In this document: positions 1 through 11,035 of the stretch, in pieces
Numbering within the stretch: the first letter of the stretch is position 1
Layout: every line of letters begins with the position of its first letter
Source: Obelidium mucronatum
Lineage: Eukaryota; Chytridiomycota; Chytridiomycetes; Chytridiales; Chytriomycetaceae
Assembly: GCA_025765595.1 (NCBI GenBank)
Contig: JAIVFH010000080.1
Coordinates: 1-64,000, forward strand
Direction of reading: 5' to 3'
DNA: 64,000 bases
Made by a program: the position numbers and the translations under genes
Notes under the pieces: generated by a model
What the model was told of the DNA's origin: nothing
The model's database searches: none
Seen by the model: only the letters and a program-made list of their open reading frames with translations

Positions 1-737
1 GAAAGTACCAACTCACAAAAACCTCATTTGCTGTTACTATTGACTTGTTACAGCTTTCATCCAAGTTTGTCAAAAAAAACGTCAGTGTTTCAAGTGTCTC
101 TGTCATCTCACCAGACCCCTCATTTGCATGCCAAGATGCCGCCACAGGGACCACCCCAGCATTTACAAGTGATGGATTGAAGCTGATTGCTCAAGTAGAT
201 AGCTTGGATCAGTATCAAGTCATTGTCTTGAAGTACACCAGCTCAGGAGCTGCCTCTACAGCCTCTATAACTCCAACTACAACTACCATTCCAACTACCA
301 CCACCACAGCAGCCACTACAACTACTACCACTGCTACTACTACTACTAAAACTACTACTACTACTACTACTACTGCCACTCGGACATCCACCACTACTAT
401 TGTAACTACTACTGTTCCAACAACCACCACTAAAACTACTACCACGTCTACAAAAACCACCACCACCCAGAAAACAACAAATAAAACAACAACAAAAAAG
501 CCAACCACAACAACAGCCGCCAAGAAGACAACCACAAAGTCTGCTAACACTACCACTGCAACTGGAATTCCCAAGTGCTACCCTGCCTGGAACCCCAAAC
601 TGGACTACAATGTTGTTGCCAAGGTCAGTTTTAAAGGCATCAACTACATTGATAAGACAATTGGTGAAGGAGCAGGAGTAAGACCAGATGCACCAGCAGG
701 TTCCACTGGATGGGTTTCTCAAGGTCCATGCGCCTAA
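1..737 (+). CDS. Secreted chitin-binding protein, 3' part
   Basis: The frame is open from the window edge and stops with TAA at 735-737. An N-terminal beta-rich stretch (to about nt 235) leads into a Thr-rich linker of roughly 100 residues (about nt 265-560) with Lys towards its end, typical of O-glycosylated linkers in fungal secreted enzymes. The last about 55 residues resemble a CBM5/12 chitin-binding domain: Cys, then Pro-Ala-Trp, a Tyr, a Lys-rich middle, and a final Trp and Cys in GWVSQGPC. An intron acceptor is possible at 51-53 (TTGAC branch-like sequence, then CAG), so the codons before 54 may not be exon. The upstream catalytic part, if any, lies outside the window. Function inferred: a chitin-directed extracellular or wall protein. 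Confidence 0.6.
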   Translation, partial: KYQLTKTSFAVTIDLLQLSSKFVKKNVSVSSVSVISPDPSFACQDAATGTTPAFTSDGLKLIAQVDSLDQYQVIVLKYTSSGAASTASITPTTTTIPTTTTTAATTTTTTATTTTKTTTTTTTTATRTSTTTIVTTTVPTTTTKTTTTSTKTTTTQKTTNKTTTKKPTTTTAAKKTTTKSANTTTATGIPKCYPAWNPKLDYNVVAKVSFKGINYIDKTIGEGAGVRPDAPAGSTGWVSQGPCA

Positions 738-841
738 ATGACCTTTCAATTTTTTTCCTTTCACTTTTTTTTTTTTTTTCTGCCACTCAAGTTTGGCCTC
801 TTGATGATACAGTAAAACCTCTTCTTGTTCCAATTTTTACG

Positions 842-1072
842 CTTCACATTGACAAGATCCTTTTTTGCTTGTTCATGACTGATTCCAAGCAAGTGGGAAA
901 GGTTCTTTGGCCCTTTTTGGACAAGTCTGAATCAGATGGCCTTTACAAATTTTTGCTGCCAGCCTAAGTGGCAGAGACTTTAAAAGGATTGAAGCAAAAG
1001 CAAGGCGGGACTCTAAGGCTTCAGCAGCCGCGACTTGGACGACAAAGAAAAGTGTTAAATGATCCAGCAAAT
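842..1072 (+). other. Possible remnant of an unrecognised host gene, left half
   Basis: Between the chitin-binding gene and the non-LTR element, frame 2 reads protein-like (a segment containing VLWPFLDKSESDGLYKF). It is interrupted by one TAA at 965-967 and then continues, basic and Gln-rich, up to the element's target-site duplication. On the far side of the element (from 9701) another protein-like stretch begins. The retrotransposon may therefore have landed in a gene or an older repeat. No family is recognised. Confidence 0.2.
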
Positions 1073-1090
1073 GAGACATGAAGCTAGGCA
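1073..1090 (+). repeat. Target-site duplication, left copy (18 bp)
   Basis: GAGACATGAAGCTAGGCA here is matched by GAGACATGAAGCCAGGCA at 9701-9718, with one mismatch. The pair brackets the non-LTR element, and the right copy follows its A8 tail directly. This is the expected signature of target-primed reverse transcription. Confidence 0.85.
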
Positions 1091-1133
1091 AAACTTTGTT
1101 GAAAATCAAAGCGGCCAAGCACCAACCACCACA

Positions 1134-2664
1134 ATGCGACTGACGCAAGCGACGCTTGCAAGCGGGTTCCCCCACGCGCCAGTCGCAGGCGTCAAACGTG
1201 GAGCAAAGGACGGAGCGGCTGGGGGCGTGGGGGCGGGCGAGGGAGTGCGAAGAGATAAGGTGAGAGACAGCAACAGCAGCAATGGCAGCAGCAGCAACGC
1301 TACCAACGGCAGCAACAACTGGACTCTGGAAACGTGGCGAAAGGAATCCACAAGACCGACGTCCCTCCGGTTGAATAAGGGGGACACGGTGGAGAAGGGT
1401 AGGCCGTATTGGCGACCCCGGGCATGCACGAGGTTGCAGCTCCCCCACCAACACCCTAGCGCATGTGCGCAACTGTCGAATTGGTCACCGCGGTGGGGGA
1501 ACCAGACTGGCAGCAGGGTGAACCGCAACAACAAGCGGCGAAAACTGGCAACGCCAGCGACTATGGCGCAACTGCCAGCTATAACCAACAGAAAAGGACC
1601 TTCAACCGGACCTGTAACCTGTAAAAGTACATGTAAAATAAAGAATGAAACGAGGCAAAGAACAAAAGATAGTGGGATTAAAATAAAAAAGAGAACAAAA
1701 AACAAAATGGAAACATACGTCGCCTCGATCGAAACAAAACATGCCAACAAGCTGATCAACCTGGCCAAGATCAAGGCCCGCAATGCCAATGAAGGGCTGG
1801 AAATCCTCCTGGGAAGGGACTATGGTGTCGAGACCACTGTGCGGACTGCAAAACACAAATTGGTCATGAACCTGTCAACGAAAACCTCACCGTGGCCGAA
1901 GTACCAGCTACCCAGAATCTGTTCAACGTTGAGTCGACAGCAGCAGTTGATAAAGAGCACAAGGCACTTGTCCTTGGCATCGACAACGCCCACCACCAAC
2001 AACCTAGTGAAATTGCCAAGGCAATGTTCCAACTCTGGACCGAAAAAAGCCACAAAATCGTGCAAGCCTTTGGAAGATCCACAACAAACAGCCACGAAGT
2101 AGTCGTCAGTCTGTACTTCGAGACTGAACACGACAAACTCAGATGCATGCAGCTCCATCCATGCCTCTACTTCAACCGCAACACAGCAATTCTGGCCGAC
2201 GAGGACAAAACTCCGGACATTCAACGCCACAGAGAACAAACCAGAAGCCTGGTGGTAAAGGATGTGGAGAAATACACAAGAGCCCAGGACTGGGACGACA
2301 CAGTGCGGGCGCTTGGAAACGGAAAAGCGAACTTCAAAATTGTCAGAGGGGATAGGATCAAAAAAATCCCTACTCTCTTGTGGTCGTGATGAAGTCTGAA
2401 GACGACGCAAAGAAAATGGACAACACTGTGGTGAGAAAAAACAAAAACACACATACCCAAAATACTAAAACCAAAAAACAGTACCGATTCCCAGAATCAA
2501 ACGCAACCTTCACGTTTGTCAGAAAACTGGTCAGAAAACCGGACGGAACATACAGAAACAGGGACGACTGCAAACACTGCCGTATGGACCACCTCCACCA
2601 AAACTGCCCAACACACAAGAAAGAAGTTGAGGAACGCTTAAAAAGACTGGGACAAAGAACCTGA
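1134..2664 (+). pseudogene. Non-LTR element ORF1 (gag-like), frameshifted
   Basis: The first ATG inside the element is at 1134. Frame 0 is open to about 1865, where protein-like sequence moves to frame 2 (to 2389) and then to frame 1 (2380-2664). The last part holds a zinc-knuckle-like motif, CKHC then H and C spaced as CX2C-X5-H-X2-C, near 2568-2610. The middle contains a conserved-looking domain around 'LVLGIDNAHHQQPSE'. By analogy with ORF1 proteins of other non-LTR elements it would bind the element RNA and form the ribonucleoprotein particle. At least two frameshifts separate the pieces. Confidence 0.6.
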
Positions 2665-2673
2665 TACCTATCA

Positions 2674-3534
2674 ATGAGTGGAGAAGAGGTCGGACAAATC
2701 CGGGTGGACCTCAGAAACCTCGAAAGCAAGGGAATCCGCCTCACTGAAGCACAAGCCGAAGGATGCCGCCACTTGGAAATCCACATGGCTGAGGCTATCA
2801 AGCCCACCAAACCAACAACCAGAATGGGGAACAGCACTGCCGAACTCCCAAATGCAACTGGAATCTTGTCCAAAGCCCAACAAATGGCCCTTCTCAGAGC
2901 CCCTCCTACAGCTGGAAGAGCTCCAACTGGAAGAACCTTCCAAACAGAAGAAGAACGGAAAGAAGAGCTAAAGACGGCGGTACAAGCCAAGGTGAATGAG
3001 CTCAAAAAGGAGATGGAAACAAAGATGGAGGCAGAAATGGAAAGAGTGAAAGGGGAGTTGGAAGAGGCGATGGTGACCTGGATGAAGGAAAAGGAGAACA
3101 ACCTGAATGACCAGTGGGCAAAAATCCAGAATGACATGGATGAGGAAACAATTAAACCCACGACAGAAACGAGGGAAGTAACCGAAACAGGGGAGGAAAC
3201 TGACCAGCCAACAAAGTTGGAGCCTTTGGACGAAGAAATGGGAGAGGAAGAAGAAGGAGAAACCCTTGGAGAGGCAATCATTGGTGAAATCAAGGGTTTG
3301 AACGAAGAAATCTTTGGATACAATGAGGGCGAGGAAGATGAATACGTTGGACTGAAGAAAAGAGTGGTTAAGCTAGAGGAACTCTGGAGAAAACACCAAA
3401 GAAAGGAAATCACTCGAAAAACAATTGGGAAGAAGAGTGCTGGTGTCGAATACATCGAACGCCACGACGGAAAGGGAAAGAAGGGGGAGAAGAAGAAACG
3501 CCCTGAAACGGGCCGAACCAATGATGAGTAAGCT
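2674..3534 (+). pseudogene. Non-LTR element coiled-coil, acidic/basic segment
   Basis: This open stretch starts at an ATG ten bases after the ORF1 stop and runs 285 codons. It is dominated by Glu/Lys heptad-like sequence (about residues 90-170), an acidic block (EEEEGE) and a strongly basic end (GKGKKGEKKKR). It looks like a trimerising or RNA-binding module that extends ORF1 or leads into ORF2. The next protein-like sequence is in another frame (3425-3919) and carries further charged linker. No catalytic motif is present. Confidence 0.5.
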
Positions 3535-3839
3535 CAAGCAGGAAGAGGTGGATAGCAGAGGAGGCGGAAAAGGGAAACATATAGTTAGTAGTACAACAAG
3601 GAATGAAATCAGTAGTAGTGAAAATAAAAGAAGTACAAAAACACAGCAAACCACCAACATAATAGCAATCAAAGACGCCATCCAGGAACTATACAGATCA
3701 GGAGACCTAACAGAGGAGACAGAAAGGAAAATCACCTCCCTCCAAGACAAAAAAGAAGGGGAATTCCCACAAGGAGGAGGCTCCAGCAAAGAGCAACAAG
3801 AAATTCTATGGCAGAAGAGACAAACGTGGCTCTACAGTA

Positions 3840-4565
3840 AACTGAACCAACTACGATACAGCGGAATTTGCAAGTGCAGAAGGGAAGTCAGGAGGAGTGG
3901 CAATCATAATCCGATCTGATATCGCAAAACACGTTGGGCAAAAAATCAGAAAGGGCAACTGGCTCATTGCTATAACCCTACATCTCAAAGGAGGGGAAAT
4001 AAGAATAGTGAACATGTACATCCCCCCAAATCTCAGCAAATCGAGTGAAAAATACAAAGAAATCTCTGAAACAATAGAACAAATACAGAAAGAAGATGAC
4101 AAAGCAGGAAGGGAGACAATATGGATGATGGATGCCAACAGCTACAAAAATGGAGAGGTGGACAGATTCCCGGCCACAAAGGAAAAAGACACAGGAATAA
4201 TCCCCATCCTGGAAGAATGCGGGCTAACCGACATCTTCAGATACCATAACCCAGAGCTTAGAAAATTCTCTAGGAGTAAAAGGAACTCCGAAGGAAAAGT
4301 AATATACGGATCAAGAATTGACGCCATATCTGCAACTCCGACTATCGCAGGAATGACCAAACACTGCGACATACTGACAGAAGTGGAGGAGCTGAGAACC
4401 TCTGACCACGTCCCAGTAGTGGCCTCATTTGACCTAACCAAAACCCACAACAAAAGACCTAAGGTCCCCAAAAAATCAGGGCGAGTGGTGGACTGGGATA
4501 AAGCGACGGAAAAGGAGAAAAAGGAATTTGAAGTTGGATGTGCAAAAATATACGAAAAAAATTGA
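3840..4565 (+). pseudogene. Non-LTR element ORF2: AP-type endonuclease domain
   Basis: Protein-like sequence in frame 0 from about 3845 shows endonuclease blocks: GGVAIII, then a MDANSY strand, RIDAI, and the diagnostic SDHVPVVASF near the end. The N-terminal beta strand expected to carry the first Asn/Glu residues is not visible, so the domain may be truncated or lie beyond a frameshift. In the family this domain nicks the target so that reverse transcription can be primed. An in-frame TGA at 4563-4565 interrupts it, after which the same frame continues. Confidence 0.75.
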
Positions 4566-6773
4566 GCAGAGTTACAAGACCAATGCGCAGGATTCCAGGT
4601 ACTTGCTGGCAACCCTGATAGAATCCAACAACACACAGAACTCGCAAACTCGACACTTAAGTGCACCCCGCCATCAGCAAACAAAAAACTGTCCGATCTA
4701 AAAGAAAGAGAAATAGTGAGAGGAATAGTGGGACAAAACGCAGAAAGAACACAAAAGGAAATTGAAAAACTGGCAATGGAAACACTACCCAGCAAAATCC
4801 TTGGGGGGGACCGGAGAACTCCAGGCGAAACAGAATCTGCCAAGTGGCACAGCCTATTCAAGACAATGGGAGCAATTACTGAAGCGCACAAGGGACCAAT
4901 AAAAGCAAACACCTGGGACGAAATTAAGAGAAGGGCAACCGAGATCAAACATGACTGGGAAACCCCCCACCAGAAACAGACCAAACAGACCTAAATAACA
5001 CCATCAAATGGCTGAGAGGAGAGCGAAATAAAGTGGAAAGAAAAGCCATATCGCTGAAAAAGGCCCAAACAGCCAGCCAAATAAGAACAGCAATTGCAAA
5101 GAGAAACGACATGTTCCGCACCCAAAGAAAAAGAATGTTTGGCAGAATCCTCGACAGAGGGAGAGGAAACTCAGACATTGATAAGGTTAGAACCAAGGAC
5201 GGCACAGTATTCGAATCAGAAGAAGTCAAACTGGAAACAGACAAGGTCTTCAAAGAAGTTTTCGAACAACGAGAAACAAAAGATATAGACCTGGAATCAC
5301 CATTTGCACAGGAATACATGCCCAAAGAGTCAATAGACCCAGCAATATATGACGAGCTAGAAAAAGAAATAACAACAGACCAAATCATGGAAGCACTCAG
5401 ACAAATGGGAAAAAACAAGGCACCAGGACCATCAGGGACTACAAGGAAAATGCTGCTGATGGGGGGAACTGAAGCATGCAAGTACTTCCGCACAGTTATC
5501 CAACTATGCAAAGACTTCATGTTCACACCAGAAACCTGGACAAAGGGAAACATCCGACCAATCCCAAAATCAGAAGAGTGGGTTGGAGACCTCCTAAAAA
5601 CAAGGCCAATTGCCCTGCTTGAAATACTGTATAAACTAATGGAAACCATCTGGTACAACCCGCTCAAGAAAATCCTAATGGAAAACAAACACGTACTGGC
5701 AGGCCGAAACTTCAGCGTCCTCCCAGGGGAGTCCAGAAACCTCCCTACGAATGATTAATGCCATCATTGAGTACTGTAAAGAAAGGAACATGACAGCATA
5801 CCTCCTATTTAATGACATTGCAAAGGCCTTCGACAGTGTTGGCCCCACAGCAGTAATGAGAAGCCACAGGAGGCTGAAAATCCCATATAAATACTCAGCA
5901 TGGAAATGGGACACACAACAACACATGACAGTAAAAGTACTAACCACATTTGGACCAACAGAAGGCTTCAAATGCGGAACCATGATACAGCAGGGGAGTG
6001 TACTGGCCCCCCTAGAATGGAGAATCTTCTGGGACACACTGCTATGCACTCTAGACAAAGAAACAGAAGGGATAACAATAAAAGCCCAACACACAACCCG
6101 CATAAACCTAGACGGCACTACAACCGGCCAGACCCTACAAGAGCGGCTCACGGGGGAAGCATTTGTGGATGACACAGGGGCCTTTGCTGGAAACTGGACG
6201 GAGGCCGAAAAGCAAGCTGCACTAATATATGAATTCCAAGAACTGAACTCAATCAAATCCAACGCAAAAAAGATGGCAATGATTGCCATAAACCCAGAAG
6301 AGAACCACAAGCACCTCAAATGGCCAGACGGCAGCAAAATCACCATCATCAATAACAATAACAGCGAGAGAGTCCTCGGCAACTGGTTCTCAGCAGACAA
6401 ACAGCACAAAGAATCGAAGCAACTCATCACCCAAATTGTCACAAGTATGTGCAACCTCCTCGCCAAGAAAGAGATAACAGAAATCACTGCCATCACCATA
6501 GTAAACACAGTACTCCTTGCAAAAGTACAATACATCTGGAAAACCATGACAGTCAGCAAAGACTGTGTGGACAAGTGGTATAAAAAGTGCCTCAAAATGG
6601 TAAAACAGAAGGCAAGGCTGGCTCAAAGCACACCCACCGCACTCCTAGAAAACCCAACACTATATGGCCTGGAGAACTGGAACCGCCACTACACGGCAGA
6701 CAAAGTAAACAACCTCCTTATCAGCCTCAATGAAAACACACTGTTGGGCAGAATAACTCGAATCAGGCTATGA
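4566..6773 (+). pseudogene. Non-LTR element ORF2: reverse transcriptase domain
   Basis: After a linker in frame 0 (to 4994) the frame moves to 2 (5033-5758) and back to 0 (5751-6773). RT blocks seen in order: KNKAPGPSG (5410-5436), IRPIPKS, ARPIALL-like RPIALLEILYKL, NDIAKAFDSV (about 5811-5840), QQGSVLAPLEWRIF, and the catalytic FVDD near 6161, followed by thumb-like sequence. The catalytic Asp pair is intact. An in-frame TGA at 6771-6773 precedes continued coding sequence in the same frame, consistent with a point mutation rather than an ORF end. Confidence 0.85.
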
Positions 6774-8264
6774 AACCTGCAAGAAGACCTGGCACTACCC
6801 CATTGCCCCCTCCAAGAACCCTTCCAACCATCACTTAAAAGGGGAACACACAGCATGGGCCAACTCCTGGGCAGAATGGCAAAAGACCAACTGTCAATCA
6901 AACCCATCGAATACAAAAATGAAGATAATGGACAAACAGAAACCTTTGGAAAAATTGAAGGAGGGAACACAACAATCTGGGAAGCACTTGGGAACTGGGC
7001 TATATACGACAAATTCAGACCACACCTCAAAAAAGACAACATCATGTTTGTCGACCAAATAGCTTCCCGGGATGGCAGAAAACTCCTGAACAGAAAAGAC
7101 CTGATCAGGAGATACAAAAAAGACAACAGATCATACGGGTGGTACGAAGAACTAAAAAGACATATGGAAACAAGACAGAGTGAAGAAAACCAAACACCCT
7201 TTGAAAGAGCAAAAGTAAACAGCCCAAACCCATATGCAACCAAAACCTTTCAGCGACCAATTACAGACTTCTGGCAAAGACTTAACAAAAACGAAACAGA
7301 AGAAACAGAAGCAGAGGAAGACATGATGAGAAGGGAGGCTGAGGCAGAAATGGAAACTGCAAACAGAATCCCCACAACTGAGCCTAAAAAGCTGGAAAAG
7401 ACACCACTGGAAAAGGAAAACATTGAAAATGTAAACAAAGCAGGAGCATACCTCCTGTGCTCCCAAAATCTACTTAAGGCAATAGGAACATGTGTAATGG
7501 AGGATAACCCAGACCCAAAGCCAGACACAATATACACAGACGGCTCTAGACACACAAATAGCATGGGAACAGGGGGGATATGCACTGAAGGGGCCGATAG
7601 AGGACGCGAATGGTGTGCAAAAGTAACTGGATGGTCATCATCCAAACTACCAGAAGCCATGGGGGCAATCACAGGGATGATAGGAGCAAAAAAAGGACTC
7701 ACCATTATCAAGATCGACAACGCAGCCGTGGTAAAAGATGGCAAGGATGTAGTAAAAAGCAACGGAGAGATCAACACCAGAGACCTTATGGGAAGAGCAT
7801 GCATGCTACAAGTGGCAATGATGGCCCAAATCGTAGAAGACTATAGTAAAGAAGGGAGGCTCTTCCAATTCACCAAGGTAGAAGGACACTCCAAAATCTC
7901 TGGAAAGGACAAAACAGGAAATGACATTGCAGACAAGAACGCAAACATGGGGAACTCCGCAGAGGTAATCAACCTTAAAACAGGAGCCCAATCATTCATA
8001 CAATTCATGGCGAAAGCTGGAGACAGCCTCATTGAGGGGCAAATATGGGAAAACCTCAAGACTATCAACAAAATACACTCATACCTGGGATGGCAAGAGC
8101 AACACTCATTTAGACACATCAAAGGCTACCTCGACAACATCGACCTTGACATGACAATAACAACAGTAACTTGTGGCCGCAAACCCACAACCCCCTACAC
8201 ATCCACAGGGGAATCTGCCGCAATCAGATACAATGTACAAGCACCAAGCACTACACCACCTTAG
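6774..8264 (+). pseudogene. Non-LTR element ORF2: RNase H domain
   Basis: Frame 0 resumes after the TGA and holds an RNase H fold: YTDGS (about 7530), a Glu in LPEAMGAI, an Asp in IKIDNAAV, and the late GHSKISG...GNDIADKNAN block. The catalytic DEDD set therefore appears present. In the I and Tad groups RNase H removes the RNA strand during second-strand synthesis. The frame ends near 8264 while frame 1 becomes protein-like from about 8173, marking another frameshift. Confidence 0.8.
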
Positions 8265-9544
8265 ACCAACACAGTCAGTAATGAAACAAAGGTACCCACA
8301 AATATACCCAAACGGGAACTGCAGGTGCTGTGACAACCAAGAAGAGGAAACAAACTCCCACATCATGAAATGCAAAGCATTTGAGGCAAAAAGGACAGAA
8401 ATCCTAAACAACTTCATCAAGGAGGTTGCAAGTGGATGCGACAATGGAGGAGGCAACGAAAAGAAAGAAGGATGGACAAAGGACCTCACAAAATGGGCCA
8501 GACCATGGCAACACCACCTCAAGGACACAAAACCCAAGGGAGAATACCAGGGGAAATGGCAGAAAAAAGTAAACAACCTAAGAGCTGAAGCTATATTAGA
8601 AGGGGCGGTCCCAGAAGTACTTAAAGAAATTCTCACAGCTGTATGTGGCCTAACTGCCCAAAAAACAAGAACGATAATCATCAATGCAATGAAAAACGTG
8701 ACTAAAGCAGCCAGAGAAATGTGGAAAGAGCGATGCGACAAAACAGTCAAATGGGAACTAGAACAAACACCCGCAATAACTGCAACCACCAAGAAATCCG
8801 CAAAAAGGGCAAACTGGAAAAGGAAGGAAGCAGAAGAGGAAATGCTAGAGGAATACGAAGAACCCACTGAAGAAACACAACACAACCCAGGACCGGAAGC
8901 AATCCCAGAGAAAAGCCCAACTAAACGGCAAAAAAGAATATCAGGAAAATGGTGCCTCGTCTGCAACCAAAGCATGGACAGCAACCCAGATGAGTTTGGA
9001 TTCCACACACACAATAAACAAATATGAGAAAAGGGCAAGAGGCATTGAAATGTGGTACGACCACAAAACCGGAAAACAAATCCTCAGACCTGGGATGATA
9101 GAAATCTCAAAAGCCGTGAGAGAGGCCTACGAGAGCAACTCACCGCAAGAAACAGAATGGATTGAAACTGAAGAACCAATAGAGAGCCCCAAAAGGAGCC
9201 CTGACAGCAGCAAACCAAACCCAAAACCAAGGAAGACACGCCCGAGAAAAGACCGGAGAAGACATAGGCGCAACCAGTCTAGAAAACCAGCAACAACAAA
9301 AACTCACCAAGCAACAGAAACAGCAAGGGCACCAAGCACACTAGATGGAGGAATGATGGAATGGACAACAAGCCAGGACGACAGCGACCCGGACGAATGG
9401 GAGGATCTCAGCCAGAGACCTCAGGAACAAGACAAGCAAGCAAGACACAAGATGGAGGAAGGGAGGCTGGATGGGGGCACTCTTTTCCCCACAGGGGTTT
9501 TTAATGAGGCCCCCAAGGCTTCTACTGATGGTAGCTCCTGGTGA
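8265..9544 (+). pseudogene. Non-LTR element ORF2: C-terminal zinc fingers and basic tail
   Basis: Frame 1 contains a CCHC finger (CRCC...H...C, about 8320-8370) of the type that follows RNase H in many non-LTR polyproteins. A helical Lys-rich stretch follows, then a second finger with WCLVC and two His in FHTHN (about 8950-9015). Protein-like sequence continues in frame 2 (8990-9544) as a basic, Pro-rich tail. The tail after RNase H is long, about 400 codons. The equivalent part of a second, related element lies at 10.25-10.59 and 22.19-22.55 kb. Confidence 0.6.
9473..9514 (+). other. Stem-loop near the 3' end of the non-LTR element
   Basis: GGGGGC (9473-9478) can pair with GCCCCC (9509-9514), and an inner CCCC/GGGG pair closes a nested stem with U-rich sides. 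The same arrangement, with nearly the same bases, occurs in the second non-LTR element at 22732-22778. Conservation across diverged elements suggests a structure recognised by the element's reverse transcriptase. Confidence 0.5.
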
Positions 9545-9700
9545 GCTGGGGGATGGGAGGGGGGATTGGGAGCTGAGGAAGGAGTTGGAAAATCAAGTCT
9601 GCCGCCTGCACAAGGCTGAAGGGTTTGCTCCGTGGCGAGGTTGGAAACAGCAGCAACATACTTTATTTTAAACAATGGGAATAAACCACTATAAAAAAAA

Positions 9701-9718
9701 GAGACATGAAGCCAGGCA
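9701..9718 (+). repeat. Target-site duplication, right copy (18 bp)
   Basis: This matches 1073-1090 at 17 of 18 positions and lies directly after the element's A-tail. It defines the right boundary of the non-LTR insertion. Confidence 0.85.
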
Positions 9719-9935
9719 TCAAGTCAAGATCCTGGACAAATCAATTGCAAGCATGGCGCATTGAGCAAATCTGTCAAAATCAGAAGGGAACTTTGCCGAT
9801 TGTGGGAAATCCAATAAAACCTCCTCAGCCTGGCGTCGTCAAAGATCATGGTGAGTGGTCAGTGTTTATAGCACACTATTTTTGTGGAAAGTTCTCTTTT
9901 CTTTAGTTCTAACACTTCTTCTTATTTATACCCAG
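9706..9935 (+). other. Unrecognised short coding-like stretch with a candidate intron
   Basis: From an ATG at 9706, inside the duplicated target site, frame 1 reads about 48 codons of protein-like sequence (containing GTLPIVGNPIKPP). It meets a good donor (ATG|GTGAGT at about 9849). A CTAAC branch followed by a pyrimidine tract and CAG ends at 9935. The next exon reads only a few codons before a stop. It may be the right half of the interrupted sequence at 842-1072, or chance. No family is recognised. Confidence 0.2.
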
Positions 9936-10249
9936 AGTTAGTCTGAAACATGCGTTTCAGGTATTTACCCCAGAACACACTAACGCCTCATTTCACACTA
10001 ACACCCTTATTCTAATTATACCATGGTCCACGAGTGAATACCATTCACGAGTCTTTCTTCTAAAGTTGTACGTCTGGCTTTCTTTCTTCCAAGGAAAGCT
10101 GACCACGTATCAAACTTAGAATCCAGATGGGATAAATTGGATTACAAATTGTATCAATTAAATAAAGATAGCGTGTTCATTATATTCTACATACGATTTA
10201 GTTCACTAGAATAAGTTAGGATGTTGTGTGTATTAGATTAAGAGTCTTT
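9936..10249. other. No recognisable feature
   Basis: This is AT-rich sequence between the first non-LTR element's flank and the second, truncated one. I see no credible gene, RNA or terminal repeat here. Confidence 0.4.
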
Positions 10250-10586
10250 TCATGTGTAGCACACATGAGATTTATTGACAACAAAATCCCACACATCATA
10301 ATAACTGTCAGAAGGCGGAAAGTATCAGATGAATTATTGTACAAGCATGGAAAGACGTGAGATACCAAGTAAAGGTGAAAATCTGGAAATACCGCATTGA
10401 AAAGACAATTGAATTTAAGCTTGCCTGCGGAATCACTGAGAAAGACAAGACCAAGAAACCCCAGAAAAGAGGGACCCAGAAACAAAACTGAAAAGAACAA
10501 TGAACCAAGAACAACCAAAAACACAAAGACCAAAAGTGAAACCATATTTATGCCAACTATGTGAGGGGATAATGGGCGCAACAGGA
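10250..10586 (+). mobile_element. Second non-LTR element, 5'-truncated, left segment
   Basis: Protein-like sequence from about 10338 aligns by eye with the post-RNase H tail of the first element (AWKDVRYQVKVKIWKYRIEK here; MWKERCDKTVKWELEQT there). A YLCQLC zinc-finger half follows and is cut by the copia LTR at 10587. The second half (H and C) resumes at 22194 after the target duplication. The start is uncertain: the element seems 5'-truncated and no left duplication was found. Confidence 0.6.
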
Positions 10587-10728
10587 TGTTGGAGGCTCAT
10601 GAAACTCATGTTGCAAGCTCCATGTTTGGGAATAAAGTTTAAGAATTCTCTCCAAAATCTCTCTAGTGTCCACAACAATCAGCTCACCTGTCTACAGAAC
10701 CAGCACCGCTTCCAGTCCCTCTACAACA
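10587..10728 (+). repeat. Copia 5' LTR
   Basis: This 142-bp direct repeat is matched at 22051-22188. It has TGTTG/CAACA termini and is preceded by CAGGA. It contains AATAAA (about 10634), a possible polyadenylation signal. The sequence directly after it is not an obvious tRNA primer-binding site. Confidence 0.85.
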
Positions 10729-11035
10729 GATTAAGAAATCTTATTACTCAACATTTTTTAAATTTTCCTGTACCAATTAGTCAGGGAACCCTTAAAAAGG
10801 CGGAATTCACTGTTACACAAGCACCTCAGCCGCTACTACCACAGCCGCTACAGCTTCTAAATCTACTACAAACAGCTAAAACTACTTATTAAAACCAGTT
10901 TATTCTACTACAGCAACTACAACCTTCTATTACTTGAAACACTTGAAACTCAACCAACCCCCATGTTACAAGTACAACCAAAACAACAAGAAGAAAGGAC
11001 TGTAGCTCCGATTCGGAATAGATTAAGAGGGGGGG

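Larger units (their letters stand above)
1091..9700 (+). mobile_element. Full-length, degenerate non-LTR retrotransposon with RNase H
   Basis: This 8.6 kb element is bounded by an 18-bp target-site duplication and ends in an A8 tail (9693-9700). In order it holds a gag-like region with a zinc knuckle, a long coiled-coil region, an AP-type endonuclease (SDHVPV motif), a reverse transcriptase (FVDD box), RNase H, a CCHC finger, then a second zinc finger and a basic C-terminal tail. AP endonuclease plus RNase H places it near the Tad/I-like lineages. The reading frame changes repeatedly, and in-frame TGA codons occur at 4563 and 6771, so this copy looks dead unless the indels are assembly errors. 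The codons are A-rich and unlike the host genes. Confidence 0.9.

Noticed and set aside
215..833. Two long minus-strand ORFs of Val- and Ser/Gly-rich low complexity
   Set aside because: They are antisense reads of the Thr-rich linker (ACT/ACC repeats) of the chitin-binding gene and have no independent support.
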